From DSXF01 sp964387495 (GTDB lineage: Bacteria > Chloroflexota > Anaerolineae > Anaerolineales > Villigracilaceae), in assembly GCA_964387495.1 (NCBI GenBank), contig CAYLXB010000005.1:31382-95381 (forward strand): a stretch of DNA of 64,000 nt, given 5' to 3'. Shown in pieces: positions 1-8,702 of this stretch (position 1 is its first letter; each line of letters starts with the position of its first letter). The notes beneath the pieces were generated by a model. That model was given only the letters and a program-made list of their open reading frames with translations. It ran no database searches and was not told the origin of the DNA. Position numbers and translations under genes: made by a program.

Positions 1-225
1 CCCGGCCGCCAGTCCCCAAAACAGGAACCGGCCCTTTAAGTCGAATTTTCGCCAGGCAAAAGGCAGTAACAGCAATACGCTCAATAGAAAACGCAAGCCG
101 TTGAAGAAATAAACATTCCCCGTCAGGCCCACGACACGGAGAGGGACAAATGCACTGCCCCAGATGGCAGCCACTAGAAATAGAAGCAGGTCGGCGCGCA
201 AACGCTCGGAGCGGCTAATCCTCAT
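1..225 (-). CDS. EamA/DMT-family drug/metabolite transporter, N-terminal part (cut by window edge)
   Basis: Translating the minus strand from the ATG at 225 gives 75 uninterrupted codons to the window edge. After a short basic N-terminus comes a first membrane helix containing AAIWGSAFVPLRVVG. A segment NGLRFLLSVLLLLPFAW follows, the usual TM1-TM2 layout of EamA-type permeases (ten helices in two repeats). Members export amino acids, nucleobases or other small metabolites; the substrate cannot be told from this piece. The start overlaps the last 11 bases of the aldo/keto reductase gene, so it is the third gene of the minus-strand alaX operon and is probably translationally coupled. About three quarters of the protein lies outside the window. 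Confidence 0.8.
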   Translation of the reverse strand, partial: MRISRSERLRADLLLFLVAAIWGSAFVPLRVVGLTGNVYFFNGLRFLLSVLLLLPFAWRKFDLKGRFLFWGLAAG

Positions 226-1189
226 CCCGCCGCCAAGCCGAGGCGCGCTCCAGGACGGCCTTTTCTTCGGCGGCCAATTCCACATGCAATGCGCCCAGAT
301 TATCGTTCAGCTGCTCCAGTGTGCGAGGGCCAATGATCGGGCTGGTGATGAGCGGACCGGCCAGCAACCAGGCCAGGGCAATCTGCGAGATGGAGGCGTC
401 ATGGGCTTTGGCCAGTTCGTCCAGATGGTCGAGCAGATGCCAGTTCTGCACAGTGAATAAGTGCTGCATGCCGCCAGCACGCACGCTTTCGGGCAGGGAC
501 TGTCCCTGGCGGTATTTACCGGTCAGAAAACCGGCTGCCAGCGGGCTGTAAGGGATGACACCCAGACCATAGGTCTTGCAGACAGCGCTCAACTCGTTCT
601 CAAACTCGGCGCGGTGCACAAGGTTGTAATGCGGCTGGAGGCAGTCATAACGCGCCAGCCCCATTTTATCGGAAGCCCACAAGGCCTGCATCAACTCCCA
701 GGCGGCGTGGTTGGAGGCCCCAAGATAGCGCACCTTCCCGGCATGCACCAGGTCGTCCAAAGCACGCAGCGTTTCCTCGACCGGGGTATCATGATCCGGC
801 CAGTGGGTCTGGTAAAGGTCAAGATAATCCGTACCGAGACGGCGCAGGGAAGCCTCCACAGCCTGCAGGATGCGGGCCCGTGACAGGCCTTCGTCATTCG
901 GCCCTTTTCCCATCCGCCCGCGCACTTTCGTGGCAAGAATCAATTGATCACGGGGAATGCCGGACTGCCGCATCCATTTACCGATGATCGTTTCGGCCAC
1001 GCCGCCGGGGTTGCCGGCCACCCAGCGAGAGTAAATGTCTGCCGTGTCAACGAAATTGACGCCGGCATCGAAGGCGGCAGATAAAATCTTGAAAGACAGG
1101 GCTTCGTCCGCCGTCCAGCCGAATTGCATGCTGCCGAGGCAGAGCGGGGAAACCTTCAGGCCGGTACGGCCAAGCCGTTTATAGTCCAT
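215..1189 (-). CDS. Aldo/keto reductase
   Basis: A 324-residue protein, the usual length for a single (beta/alpha)8-barrel NADPH-dependent aldo/keto reductase. The catalytic tetrad can be placed: Asp48 (in FVDTADIYS), Tyr53, Lys88 (LATKVRG) and His129 (YQTHWPDHDTP). The C-terminal part has the cofactor-binding stretch PIIGPRTLEQLNDNLGA. The sequence resembles the AKR families that act on sugar aldehydes or other carbonyls; the natural substrate is not evident. Its ATG overlaps the stop codon of alaX by one base (TGATG), and its 3' end overlaps the EamA transporter start, so the three genes form one tight operon. Confidence 0.9.
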   Translation of the reverse strand: MDYKRLGRTGLKVSPLCLGSMQFGWTADEALSFKILSAAFDAGVNFVDTADIYSRWVAGNPGGVAETIIGKWMRQSGIPRDQLILATKVRGRMGKGPNDEGLSRARILQAVEASLRRLGTDYLDLYQTHWPDHDTPVEETLRALDDLVHAGKVRYLGASNHAAWELMQALWASDKMGLARYDCLQPHYNLVHRAEFENELSAVCKTYGLGVIPYSPLAAGFLTGKYRQGQSLPESVRAGGMQHLFTVQNWHLLDHLDELAKAHDASISQIALAWLLAGPLITSPIIGPRTLEQLNDNLGALHVELAAEEKAVLERASAWRRDED

Positions 1190-1911
1190 CAGGAGACCTC
1201 AATATAGATGCGTTTGTTGATCCTGCCCTTCGACTTGTAATCGGTCACCCGAACGGCTCCCACTTCAGCCGTATTGCGTACATGGGTGCCTCCATCGGCT
1301 TGCAGGTCCAGGCCGACGATCTCCACCGTGCGCACATGGGAGATGCCTTCTGGCAGCAGGTTGATCTTGGTGCGAATCAAGTCCGGGATGGCAAAAGCCT
1401 GTTCCCGGGGCAGGATTTGAACTTTCACAGCACGCCCGGCCCGGATTTCAAGGTTGACGGCATGTTCGATCTCGTGGACCAATTCAGCGTGCATGCTTTC
1501 GAACTCGAAGTCCATGCGGCCCTTCAAGGGTTCCATGTCACCGCCGGTTACCAGCGCGCCGTAATCCCGAAAAACCACACCACAGAGAATATGCAGGGCG
1601 GTGTGGGTACGCATCAACTGGTGACGGCGCGGCCAGTCGATCCCGCCCTGAATCAGGCCGCCCTCGGCAGGCAGGGGAGCCTGTGGATCGAGGAAATGCA
1701 GAACATCAGCGGCACGCTTCTGGGCGCGCACCACGGGCAGCCTGTCCTCTCCGGGAAGGCAAAGCCATCCCTGGTCGCAGGGTTGGCCGCCGCCACCCGG
1801 ATAAAATACAGAGCGGTCAAGGATGACGGCATGCTGTTCCAGATCCACAGCAACAACGCTGGCATCAAAGGTCTGTAAATAACCATCGGTCTGGTAGAGA
1901 AGTTCGGTCAT
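1189..1911 (-). CDS. alaX: Alanyl-tRNA editing protein AlaX (AlaX-like trans-editing hydrolase)
   Basis: A 240-residue free-standing homologue of the alanyl-tRNA synthetase editing domain, which hydrolyses Ser-tRNA(Ala) or Gly-tRNA(Ala). Visible are the early glycine-rich strand FYPGGGGQP, the metal motif HTALH (HxxxH) and the C-terminal GGTHV. In the classical site a Cys precedes GGTH; here it is Asp (QADGGTHV), a substitution I believe occurs in some AlaX proteins, so it need not mean loss of activity. I chose the ATG at 1911 over an upstream in-frame ATG at 1962 because AGGAG lies six bases before it and the first recognisable AlaX residues begin there. It is the first gene of the minus-strand operon with the aldo/keto reductase. 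Confidence 0.87.
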   Translation of the reverse strand: MTELLYQTDGYLQTFDASVVAVDLEQHAVILDRSVFYPGGGGQPCDQGWLCLPGEDRLPVVRAQKRAADVLHFLDPQAPLPAEGGLIQGGIDWPRRHQLMRTHTALHILCGVVFRDYGALVTGGDMEPLKGRMDFEFESMHAELVHEIEHAVNLEIRAGRAVKVQILPREQAFAIPDLIRTKINLLPEGISHVRTVEIVGLDLQADGGTHVRNTAEVGAVRVTDYKSKGRINKRIYIEVS

Positions 1912-1967
1912 GGTAAACTCCTGGCAGCGGTCAAGATCAGTGCCACCCTTTTGAAGGGGCAAGGTGG

Positions 1968-1996
1968 AGTGTACAATAGAATCCGGATTACGGCAA
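1968..1996 (-). promoter_or_regulatory. Predicted promoter for alaX operon
   Basis: On the minus strand TTGCCG (1996-1991) and TACACT (1973-1968) are separated by 17 bp, a good sigma-70-type pair, about 57 bases before the alaX ATG. On the plus strand the overlapping TACAAT at 1972-1977 with TTGAAG at 1951-1956 (15-bp spacer) could serve the divergent gene at 2009, so the two promoters would share bases. Confidence 0.5.
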
Positions 1997-2008
1997 CGGA
2001 GAGGCGAG

Positions 2009-2437
2009 ATGGATCACGAACAAATTCAACAACTTATTCTTGCACGTTTGAGCGGCGGGACCAGCCCGGCAGAGATTACATATGAAATATGCGAGATGGC
2101 CGGGCTGAACTGGCAGGAGGCTGAGGCTCTCGTCCAACAGGTCCAGGTCGAAAAAAGAACGGCCATCGCGCGCCGCCAATCGCCACTGCTTTTCCTGTTG
2201 GGAGCGGCCATCTTCCTTGGTGGTATCGCGCTGCTTGCTTCATCGGCGTGGCAGTTGAGCAAGACGGTGGAGGCTCTTGCCTCGCAGCAGCTGGGTACCA
2301 GGAGGTTCGCCTCCCTGATCGCTGCCATCCTGTATGCCCCTGAAATATTTGGCAAGGTGGTTTTTGGGCTGGCGTTGGTCATCGGCAGTCTCACCGGAAT
2401 GACCCGCCTGTGGTATTCCATCCTGTTCAAAGATTAG
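2009..2437 (+). CDS. Small membrane protein of unknown function
   Basis: A 142-residue protein I do not recognise. The N-terminal 55 residues are hydrophilic and helical, possibly a small helical domain (QQLILARLSGGTSPAEITYE). Two hydrophobic segments follow (around LLFLLGAAIFLGGIALLASS and the region before GMTRLWY), predicting two membrane helices with a short connecting loop. The ATG at 2009 is preferred over one at 1964 because GGAGAGG precedes it at normal spacing. It is divergent from alaX and is followed by a separate promoter for the ABC operon, so it is probably monocistronic. No function is proposed. Confidence 0.65.
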   Translation: MDHEQIQQLILARLSGGTSPAEITYEICEMAGLNWQEAEALVQQVQVEKRTAIARRQSPLLFLLGAAIFLGGIALLASSAWQLSKTVEALASQQLGTRRFASLIAAILYAPEIFGKVVFGLALVIGSLTGMTRLWYSILFKD

Positions 2438-2463
2438 CGTTTCATTAGAGTTTACACGCCTAC

Positions 2464-2493
2464 TTGACTCTGACCCTTCGATTATTGTATAGT
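2464..2493 (+). promoter_or_regulatory. Predicted promoter for the ABC/GldG operon
   Basis: TTGACT (2464-2469) and TATAGT (2488-2493) are separated by 18 bp, in the gap upstream of the ABC ATPase gene at 2589. The leader would be about 90 bases. Confidence 0.55.
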
Positions 2494-2588
2494 AATACTC
2501 GGTTGTAAAACTCCGGCACCGCTGCCTACTGGCGCTGTGCCGTTTGTTTCGCTTGGCATGAATTATTTCACAGTTTCAAGGAGACCGG

Positions 2589-3509
2589 ATGATACGAGTA
2601 AACGGACTCACCAAAGACTATGGCGCGCGGCGCGCCGTGGACAACCTGACCTTCGAAGCCCGGCAAGGAGAAATCCTAGGATTCCTGGGCCCAAACGGCG
2701 CTGGAAAAACCACCACCATGCGCGTCCTGGCCGGTTACCTGCCCCCCACCAAAGGCGAAGTGCAGGTTGCGGGGTATGACATTGTAGACGAATCGCTCGA
2801 AGTACGCCGCCGGGTCGGCTACCTGCCTGAAACGGTGCCCCTGTACAACGACATGACCGTTTTCGACTACCTGAAATTCATGGCAGACCTGCGCCACCTG
2901 CCCGGCGCCGAAGACCGGGTGGATGATGCCCTGGAAATGGTCGGCCTGGAAGACCGGGCTGAAGGTTACATCGGGAACCTGTCCAAAGGCATGCGCCAGC
3001 GCGTCGGCCTGGCACAAGCCCTCCTGCACCGGCCCGAGGTGCTCATCCTTGATGAGCCGACCATTGGCCTGGACCCCGGCCAGGTGGTGGAAGTGCGCAA
3101 CCTGATCCGGGAAATTGGCAAGGAACGCACCGTCCTGCTCTCCACGCACATCCTATCGGAAGCGCAACAGATTTGCGACCGGGTGGTTATCATCAACAAG
3201 GGACGCATCGTGGCCGAGGACACTCCTGAAAACCTGCAGGCCCGACTGACAGGTGCACAGCGCGTCAGCCTGCGCGTGCGCGGCGAGTCCGATGAACTGG
3301 TGGACAAGATTTCCGCCATCAAAGGCGTCCAGGAAGTCAAAGCCCAGCCAGATGGAGACCTGGAATTCCAGCACGCGCCCGGCGAGGATGTTCGCCCGGA
3401 GGTTGCCCGAACGGTCATCCAGGCAGGCTACGACCTGCTGGAGATGCGCCCGGTGGGTATGAGCCTGGAAGAGATCTTCCTCGAACTGACCGGCAAGAAG
3501 GGAAAATAG
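2589..3509 (+). CDS. ABC transporter ATP-binding protein (GldA-like)
   Basis: A 306-residue ABC ATPase. Walker A is GPNGAGKTT (about residues 35-43), the signature is LSKGMRQRVGLAQAL, Walker B is VLILDEPTIGLDP and the switch histidine is in LSTHI. A C-terminal extension of about 85 residues follows the nucleotide-binding domain, as in ABC-2 type exporters and GldA. AGGAGA precedes the ATG. It heads a four-gene operon with a permease, a GldG-like protein and a DUF4340 protein. This set resembles the GldA/GldF/GldG complex named in Bacteroidetes gliding, but it also occurs in non-gliding bacteria, so the substrate and role are unknown. Confidence 0.92.
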   Translation: MIRVNGLTKDYGARRAVDNLTFEARQGEILGFLGPNGAGKTTTMRVLAGYLPPTKGEVQVAGYDIVDESLEVRRRVGYLPETVPLYNDMTVFDYLKFMADLRHLPGAEDRVDDALEMVGLEDRAEGYIGNLSKGMRQRVGLAQALLHRPEVLILDEPTIGLDPGQVVEVRNLIREIGKERTVLLSTHILSEAQQICDRVVIINKGRIVAEDTPENLQARLTGAQRVSLRVRGESDELVDKISAIKGVQEVKAQPDGDLEFQHAPGEDVRPEVARTVIQAGYDLLEMRPVGMSLEEIFLELTGKKGK

Positions 3510-3519
3510 GGAGGCAGAC

Positions 3520-4266
3520 ATGCGCAACATTTGGACCATTGCCCGACGTGAATACAAGCATTACTTTGTCAGTCCGATCGCCTATGCCATCGCTTTCACA
3601 ATTTTGGTGGTGATCGGGATCATCTTTGCACTGAATATCATGCAGGCCAGCCAGCCGAGTTACTACGCGGCGTATGTCCCCGATGTGACCATCGTCACCG
3701 GCCCGATGGTATTCATGCTGCTTTTCTCTGTGCCCGCGGTAACAATGCGCCTGCTGGCAGATGAACAACGCATGGGTACCATGGAATTGCTGCTCACGGC
3801 CCCCCTGCGCGACTGGGAACTGGTCTGCGGCAAATGGCTGGGAGCCTTCCTGTTCGTGTTGACCATCATTGCCGCATCCCTCGTCTATCCCCTGATCCTG
3901 CACTTGATGATCGATCCAGGCCTCGACTTGGGATTGGTGCTGACGAATTACCTGGGCGTCATCCTGGTGGCTGCTGCCCTGCTGGGGGTGGGGGTGGGGA
4001 TTTCCGCCCTCTTCAGCAATCAGATCGCGGCTTTCTTCACCACGCTGGTGACCCTGGTGGTAATCTGGTTCCTGATCGGCGCACCTGCCGATATCCTGCC
4101 GGCAAAGTTCGGCGATTTCTTCCGCTACATTGACATACGCGAGCATTTCTACAATTCCCTGGCGATCGGCACGATCAACTTATCTGACATCGTCTTCTGT
4201 CTCAGCCTGGCGGCGCTTGGTTTATTCATCGGCTCCATCACAGTTGAGATTCGGAGGTGGCGCTAA
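3520..4266 (+). CDS. ABC-2 type transporter permease (GldF-like)
   Basis: A 248-residue integral membrane protein with about six hydrophobic segments, the first near residues 20-42. It has the ABC2-family loop ADEQRMGTMELLLTAP, where an E-loop-like segment precedes TAPLRDWELVCGKW. It begins ten bases after the ATPase gene and its TAA overlaps the ATG of the GldG-like gene (TAATG). It is therefore the membrane partner of the upstream ATPase. Length and architecture fit the GldF/NosY-like ABC-2 permeases. The transported substrate cannot be inferred. Confidence 0.9.
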   Translation: MRNIWTIARREYKHYFVSPIAYAIAFTILVVIGIIFALNIMQASQPSYYAAYVPDVTIVTGPMVFMLLFSVPAVTMRLLADEQRMGTMELLLTAPLRDWELVCGKWLGAFLFVLTIIAASLVYPLILHLMIDPGLDLGLVLTNYLGVILVAAALLGVGVGISALFSNQIAAFFTTLVTLVVIWFLIGAPADILPAKFGDFFRYIDIREHFYNSLAIGTINLSDIVFCLSLAALGLFIGSITVEIRRWR

Positions 4267-5873
4267 TGGCTAAAACGAAAAAATCCGAACAGGATACCCT
4301 GAAAAAGTTTGCACCCTATGGCCTGTGGTTGTCGGCTGCAGGGTTTGTAGCCGCCCTCATCCTGGGTGTAATGAAACTCCTGGTATTCATGGAACTGTAC
4401 ACACCCCCGGATGCAAAACGCTTGAACCTGATGTTCTGGATCAGCGTCGGCCTAGTTGTGGTTGGGCCGTGTATCTATGCCCTGCTGGACCCGCAGGGAA
4501 CGCGCAATTTCCTTGTTGGCCGCCAGGCACGCTATGGCAGCAATGCGCTGGTGCTGACAGCCGCCTTCCTGGGGATCCTGATCGTAGCCAACGTCATCAC
4601 CTACCAGAATCCACGCCTGCTCGGGGACCTGACAGAGGACAAGCAAAACACCCTCGCGCCGGAGAGCCTGGAAGTGCTCAAAACCCTGCCCGAGCCGGTC
4701 ACGGCAGTTGCCTTTTATTCTTCGCGCACGCCCGTGGATACCGCCAGCAAACTACTGATGAACTTCCAGGCCAATAGCGAGGGCAAATTCCAGTATCGTT
4801 TCGTCGATCCGGAATTGAACCCGATTGCCGCCCAAGAAGCCGAAATCACGCGTGACGGCGTCATCCTGCTGCAAATGGGCGACCGCCAGGAACAGGTGAC
4901 CTATGCCGACGAAAACGAAATAACCGGCGCCCTCATCCGCCTTATGAACCCCGATGAACGCAGCGTTTACTTCCTCAGCGGACACGGAGAAAAAGACATC
5001 GAGCAGGCCAGCGACGCATCCATGACCTCCGTCAAGAGCACCCTGGAGGGGAAGAACTACACCGTCAAAACCCTTAACCTGATCGCCACAAATGCCATTC
5101 CGGAAGATGCCGCGGCCATTGTGATCGCCGGCCCGAAGAAACCTGTTTCGAAAACGGAGACCGAGCTGCTCAAGGCTTACCTCGAAAACGGGGGTTCCCT
5201 GGTACTCCTGGCCGAGCCGGCGGCATTGACAGACTTTGGCGACACGCAGGATCCGCTCGGCGAAATGCTGAACGAAGACTGGGGCATCACTCTGGACAAT
5301 AACCTGGTACTCGATCCGACCGTAAACCCGCCATATGTAGCCGTTGCCGCCCAGTACGGCTTTCACGCCATCACAGACAAGATGGGCACCATGGTGTCTG
5401 TCTTCCCGGAGGCCTGTTCGCTGACCGTCGAGAATACGCCCGAAGGCAAAACTGTAACCCCCCTGATCCTGTCCACGGACAGCGCCTGGGGCGAGACTAC
5501 CCTGACAGGTAAGGAAGGTGAACAGACCCAGTTCGACGCAGGTGCCGATAAACAGGGACCGCTGGTGCTGGCTGCGGCCGGTGAAACGTCCGGCGGCGAA
5601 GGGCGCCTGGCCGTCTTTGGCGACTCCGACTTTGCCAATGACTCGACCTACACCACCTATGGGAACAGCGACATGATCATCAATACCATCGACTGGGCGG
5701 TAGGCCGGGACAGCAGCATTGGCATCACCCCCAAAGAGCCGGTCGAACGCAGTATCCGGTTCATGAGCCAGCTGGGCGTCATCGGCATCCTGCTGGGAGC
5801 GGTCTGTCTGGTGCCCGGACTGGTGCTGATTGGCGGCCTAGCAGCCTGGGCAGCCCGCCGGAGTCGAGGTTAA
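4266..5873 (+). CDS. GldG-like ABC-transporter auxiliary protein
   Basis: A 535-residue protein with membrane helices near residues 15-35, 55-75 and 92-110, a large extracytoplasmic region, and a final helix before the C-terminal AARRSRG. The soluble part fits the GldG/IFT52-like 'ABC-type uncharacterized transport' family, with the typical YFLSGHGEKD and later GGSLVLLAEP segments. A GTG at 4257 is possible, but the ATG at 4266 overlaps the permease stop and has GGAGG at good spacing, so I use it. The DUF4340 gene follows after a seven-base gap. In related operons GldG and the DUF4340 protein act beside the GldA/F transporter; their biochemical role is unknown. Confidence 0.85.
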   Translation: MAKTKKSEQDTLKKFAPYGLWLSAAGFVAALILGVMKLLVFMELYTPPDAKRLNLMFWISVGLVVVGPCIYALLDPQGTRNFLVGRQARYGSNALVLTAAFLGILIVANVITYQNPRLLGDLTEDKQNTLAPESLEVLKTLPEPVTAVAFYSSRTPVDTASKLLMNFQANSEGKFQYRFVDPELNPIAAQEAEITRDGVILLQMGDRQEQVTYADENEITGALIRLMNPDERSVYFLSGHGEKDIEQASDASMTSVKSTLEGKNYTVKTLNLIATNAIPEDAAAIVIAGPKKPVSKTETELLKAYLENGGSLVLLAEPAALTDFGDTQDPLGEMLNEDWGITLDNNLVLDPTVNPPYVAVAAQYGFHAITDKMGTMVSVFPEACSLTVENTPEGKTVTPLILSTDSAWGETTLTGKEGEQTQFDAGADKQGPLVLAAAGETSGGEGRLAVFGDSDFANDSTYTTYGNSDMIINTIDWAVGRDSSIGITPKEPVERSIRFMSQLGVIGILLGAVCLVPGLVLIGGLAAWAARRSRG

Positions 5874-5880
5874 TCCAACC

Positions 5881-6462
5881 ATGCTCAAACGTTCCACTGT
5901 GATCAGCATTGTTGTGCTGGCCGCCCTGGTTGGGCTGGCCATATACCTGTCACGCCAAAAAGAGACAAAGTCCGAGACGGAGGCGGTACCGACAGAAAGC
6001 CAGATCTACCTGTTCAACGAGTCCGACGGGCTACCGAATGCAGTCAAGATCGAGGACAAGCAGGGTAAGGTTGTAGCCGTGCGCCAGGAGTTGGATGGGA
6101 GATGGACTTTCGAACAACCCATCAGCGCCGAGACCGAAGAGGGCTTTGTTGATTACGCAACCAGCGAGTTGACGACTCTGCTCGTCCTGAACACGATGGA
6201 AAATATGCCTCCGGCCGCAGTAGGGCTGGACCACCCGGCTTACATCATCACCATCGGCTTCAGCGGCGGAAAAGAGACAACCTTCAAAGTTGGCAATCCC
6301 ACCGCCACCGGAAGTGGTTATTATGCCTTCAAGGAAGATGGTGAAATGGTCATCATCAGCAAGTCGGGTGTGGATACACTTTTGGAAATCTACAACAACC
6401 CACCGGAGGTCTCAACCGAGACACCAGACCCAACGGCAATGGAAGCCACCGCCACGCCCTAA
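5881..6462 (+). CDS. DUF4340 domain-containing protein, membrane-anchored
   Basis: A 193-residue protein with one N-terminal membrane anchor (TVISIVVLAALVGLAIYLS) and an extracytoplasmic domain matching the short DUF4340 repeat. The marker segments are GLDHPAYIITIGFSGGKETT and SGYYAFKEDGEMVII. DUF4340 proteins usually follow GldG-like genes, as here, and are thought to be part of the same envelope complex. The tail is Pro/Thr-rich and low complexity. It is the last gene of the operon; sigma factor transcription starts from its own promoter downstream. Function unknown. Confidence 0.8.
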   Translation: MLKRSTVISIVVLAALVGLAIYLSRQKETKSETEAVPTESQIYLFNESDGLPNAVKIEDKQGKVVAVRQELDGRWTFEQPISAETEEGFVDYATSELTTLLVLNTMENMPPAAVGLDHPAYIITIGFSGGKETTFKVGNPTATGSGYYAFKEDGEMVIISKSGVDTLLEIYNNPPEVSTETPDPTAMEATATP

Positions 6463-6494
6463 CAATTACGTAAGGCTGGTTAATGTTTAGGGTA

Positions 6495-6523
6495 TTGATT
6501 TTCATTCAAAAAAAGAGTATTCT
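6495..6523 (+). promoter_or_regulatory. Predicted promoter for the primary sigma factor gene
   Basis: TTGATT (6495-6500) and TATTCT (6518-6523) with a 17-bp spacer, about 40 bases before the ATG at 6562. Confidence 0.5.
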
Positions 6524-6561
6524 GAACACAGAAACCAGTCTGCGAGGTACCAAGAAACAGC

Positions 6562-7773
<1,212 letters not shown>

Positions 7774-7787
7774 CAACGACAAAAAAT

Positions 7788-7824
7788 AAAAAGAGGCAGA
7801 AGGTGCAAACTTCTGCCTCTTTTT
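7788..7824. terminator. Bidirectional rho-independent terminator
   Basis: A perfect 15-bp inverted repeat (7788-7802 and 7810-7824) with a 7-base loop. It starts with five A and ends with five T, so it works as an intrinsic terminator on either strand. It sits between the convergent sigma factor and peroxiredoxin genes. Confidence 0.95.
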
Positions 7825-7844
7825 ACGTCCTTCAGGCGAGTCCG

Positions 7845-8318
7845 CTAACCAGCCTGGTTCCCAGCCAGCGCCGCCAGGACCTCCTGGCTGTGCCCCGCAG
7901 GCTTGACATTTTCAAAAACCCTGCGAATGACTCCGTCCGGCCCGATGAGGAAGGTAGTGCGCAGGACACCTTCATACTCCCGTCCCATGAACTTCTTTGG
8001 CCCCCATACTTCGTAAAGCAGGCAGACCTGGCGATCCGTATCTGCCAGAAGCGGGAATGGAAGCTGGTATTTTGTTCTAAACTTGGTGTGGGCCTTGACC
8101 GGATCCGGGCTGACCCCGAGGATGGCCACACCGGCATCCAGATAAGCCGAATAATCATCCCGGAAGCTGCACGCTTCAGCGGTACAACCCGGCGTATCAT
8201 CCTTGGGATAGAAGTATAAAACCACCGCCCGGCCGCGATAATCCTCCAGCCGCCGGGGAGCGCCGGTCTCGTCTTGCAGTGAAAAATCAGGGGCCAGGGT
8301 CCCCGCGGAGAGAGCCAT
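7845..8318 (-). CDS. bcp: Thioredoxin-dependent peroxiredoxin, Bcp/PrxQ type
   Basis: A 157-residue thiol peroxidase that reduces H2O2 and organic hydroperoxides. The motif FYPKDDTPGCTAEACSFRD gives the peroxidatic Cys45 and the resolving Cys50, five residues apart, as in PrxQ. AGGAGG precedes the ATG. It is convergent with the sigma factor gene and lies 16 bases downstream of the response-regulator gene on the same strand, so it may be cotranscribed with it and with the MoeA fusion. Cytoplasmic. Confidence 0.93.
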   Translation of the reverse strand: MALSAGTLAPDFSLQDETGAPRRLEDYRGRAVVLYFYPKDDTPGCTAEACSFRDDYSAYLDAGVAILGVSPDPVKAHTKFRTKYQLPFPLLADTDRQVCLLYEVWGPKKFMGREYEGVLRTTFLIGPDGVIRRVFENVKPAGHSQEVLAALAGNQAG

Positions 8319-8334
8319 GCTGTGTTCCTCCTGC

Positions 8335-8700
8335 TTATAAAACCCCGATCTTCTTCAGGGTGGATTCCATCACATCCAGCGTCACCGGCTTGACGATATA
8401 CGCATCCGCCCCGCCGGAGGCTGCCTCAATGCGCGTGCTGGCCTGGTCATCCGAGGTGACCACCACCACCGGCACCGATGCCAACCTGGGCTCCCGGCGA
8501 ATGTATGCCAGGATCTCGAGGCCATCCACGCCGGGCATATTGATGTCGAGCAGGACCAGGCTTGGGACGAAGATGCCAAAAGCCGAGATAGCCTGAGCGG
8601 GCCCATAAGCCGGCCGAGCCTCGATTCTCAGCACATCAAGCATCTGGCAAAGCACATCCGCCGTACTGCGATTGTCATCGATCACAAGAGCAATGGACAT
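8335..8700 (-). CDS. Single-domain response regulator (CheY-like)
   Basis: A 121-residue protein consisting of one receiver domain. It has the acidic pair Asp8-Asp9, phosphoacceptor Asp52 (LVLLDINMPGVDG), Thr82 and Lys104 (YIVKPVT). There is no output domain, so it acts by protein interaction or as a phosphorelay intermediate. The ATG at 8700 has GGAGGT nine bases upstream, inside the end of the MoeA fusion gene, whose stop is only two bases before this ATG. An upstream in-frame extension to 8925 would overlap that gene and lacks receiver homology, so it is rejected. No histidine kinase is adjacent. Confidence 0.88.
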   Translation of the reverse strand: MSIALVIDDNRSTADVLCQMLDVLRIEARPAYGPAQAISAFGIFVPSLVLLDINMPGVDGLEILAYIRREPRLASVPVVVVTSDDQASTRIEAASGGADAYIVKPVTLDVMESTLKKIGVL

Positions 8701-8702
8701 AA

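Noticed and set aside
1964..2008. Upstream in-frame ATG at 1964 for the small membrane protein
   Set aside because: It lies over the divergent promoter and lacks a ribosome binding site; the ATG at 2009 has GGAGAGG.
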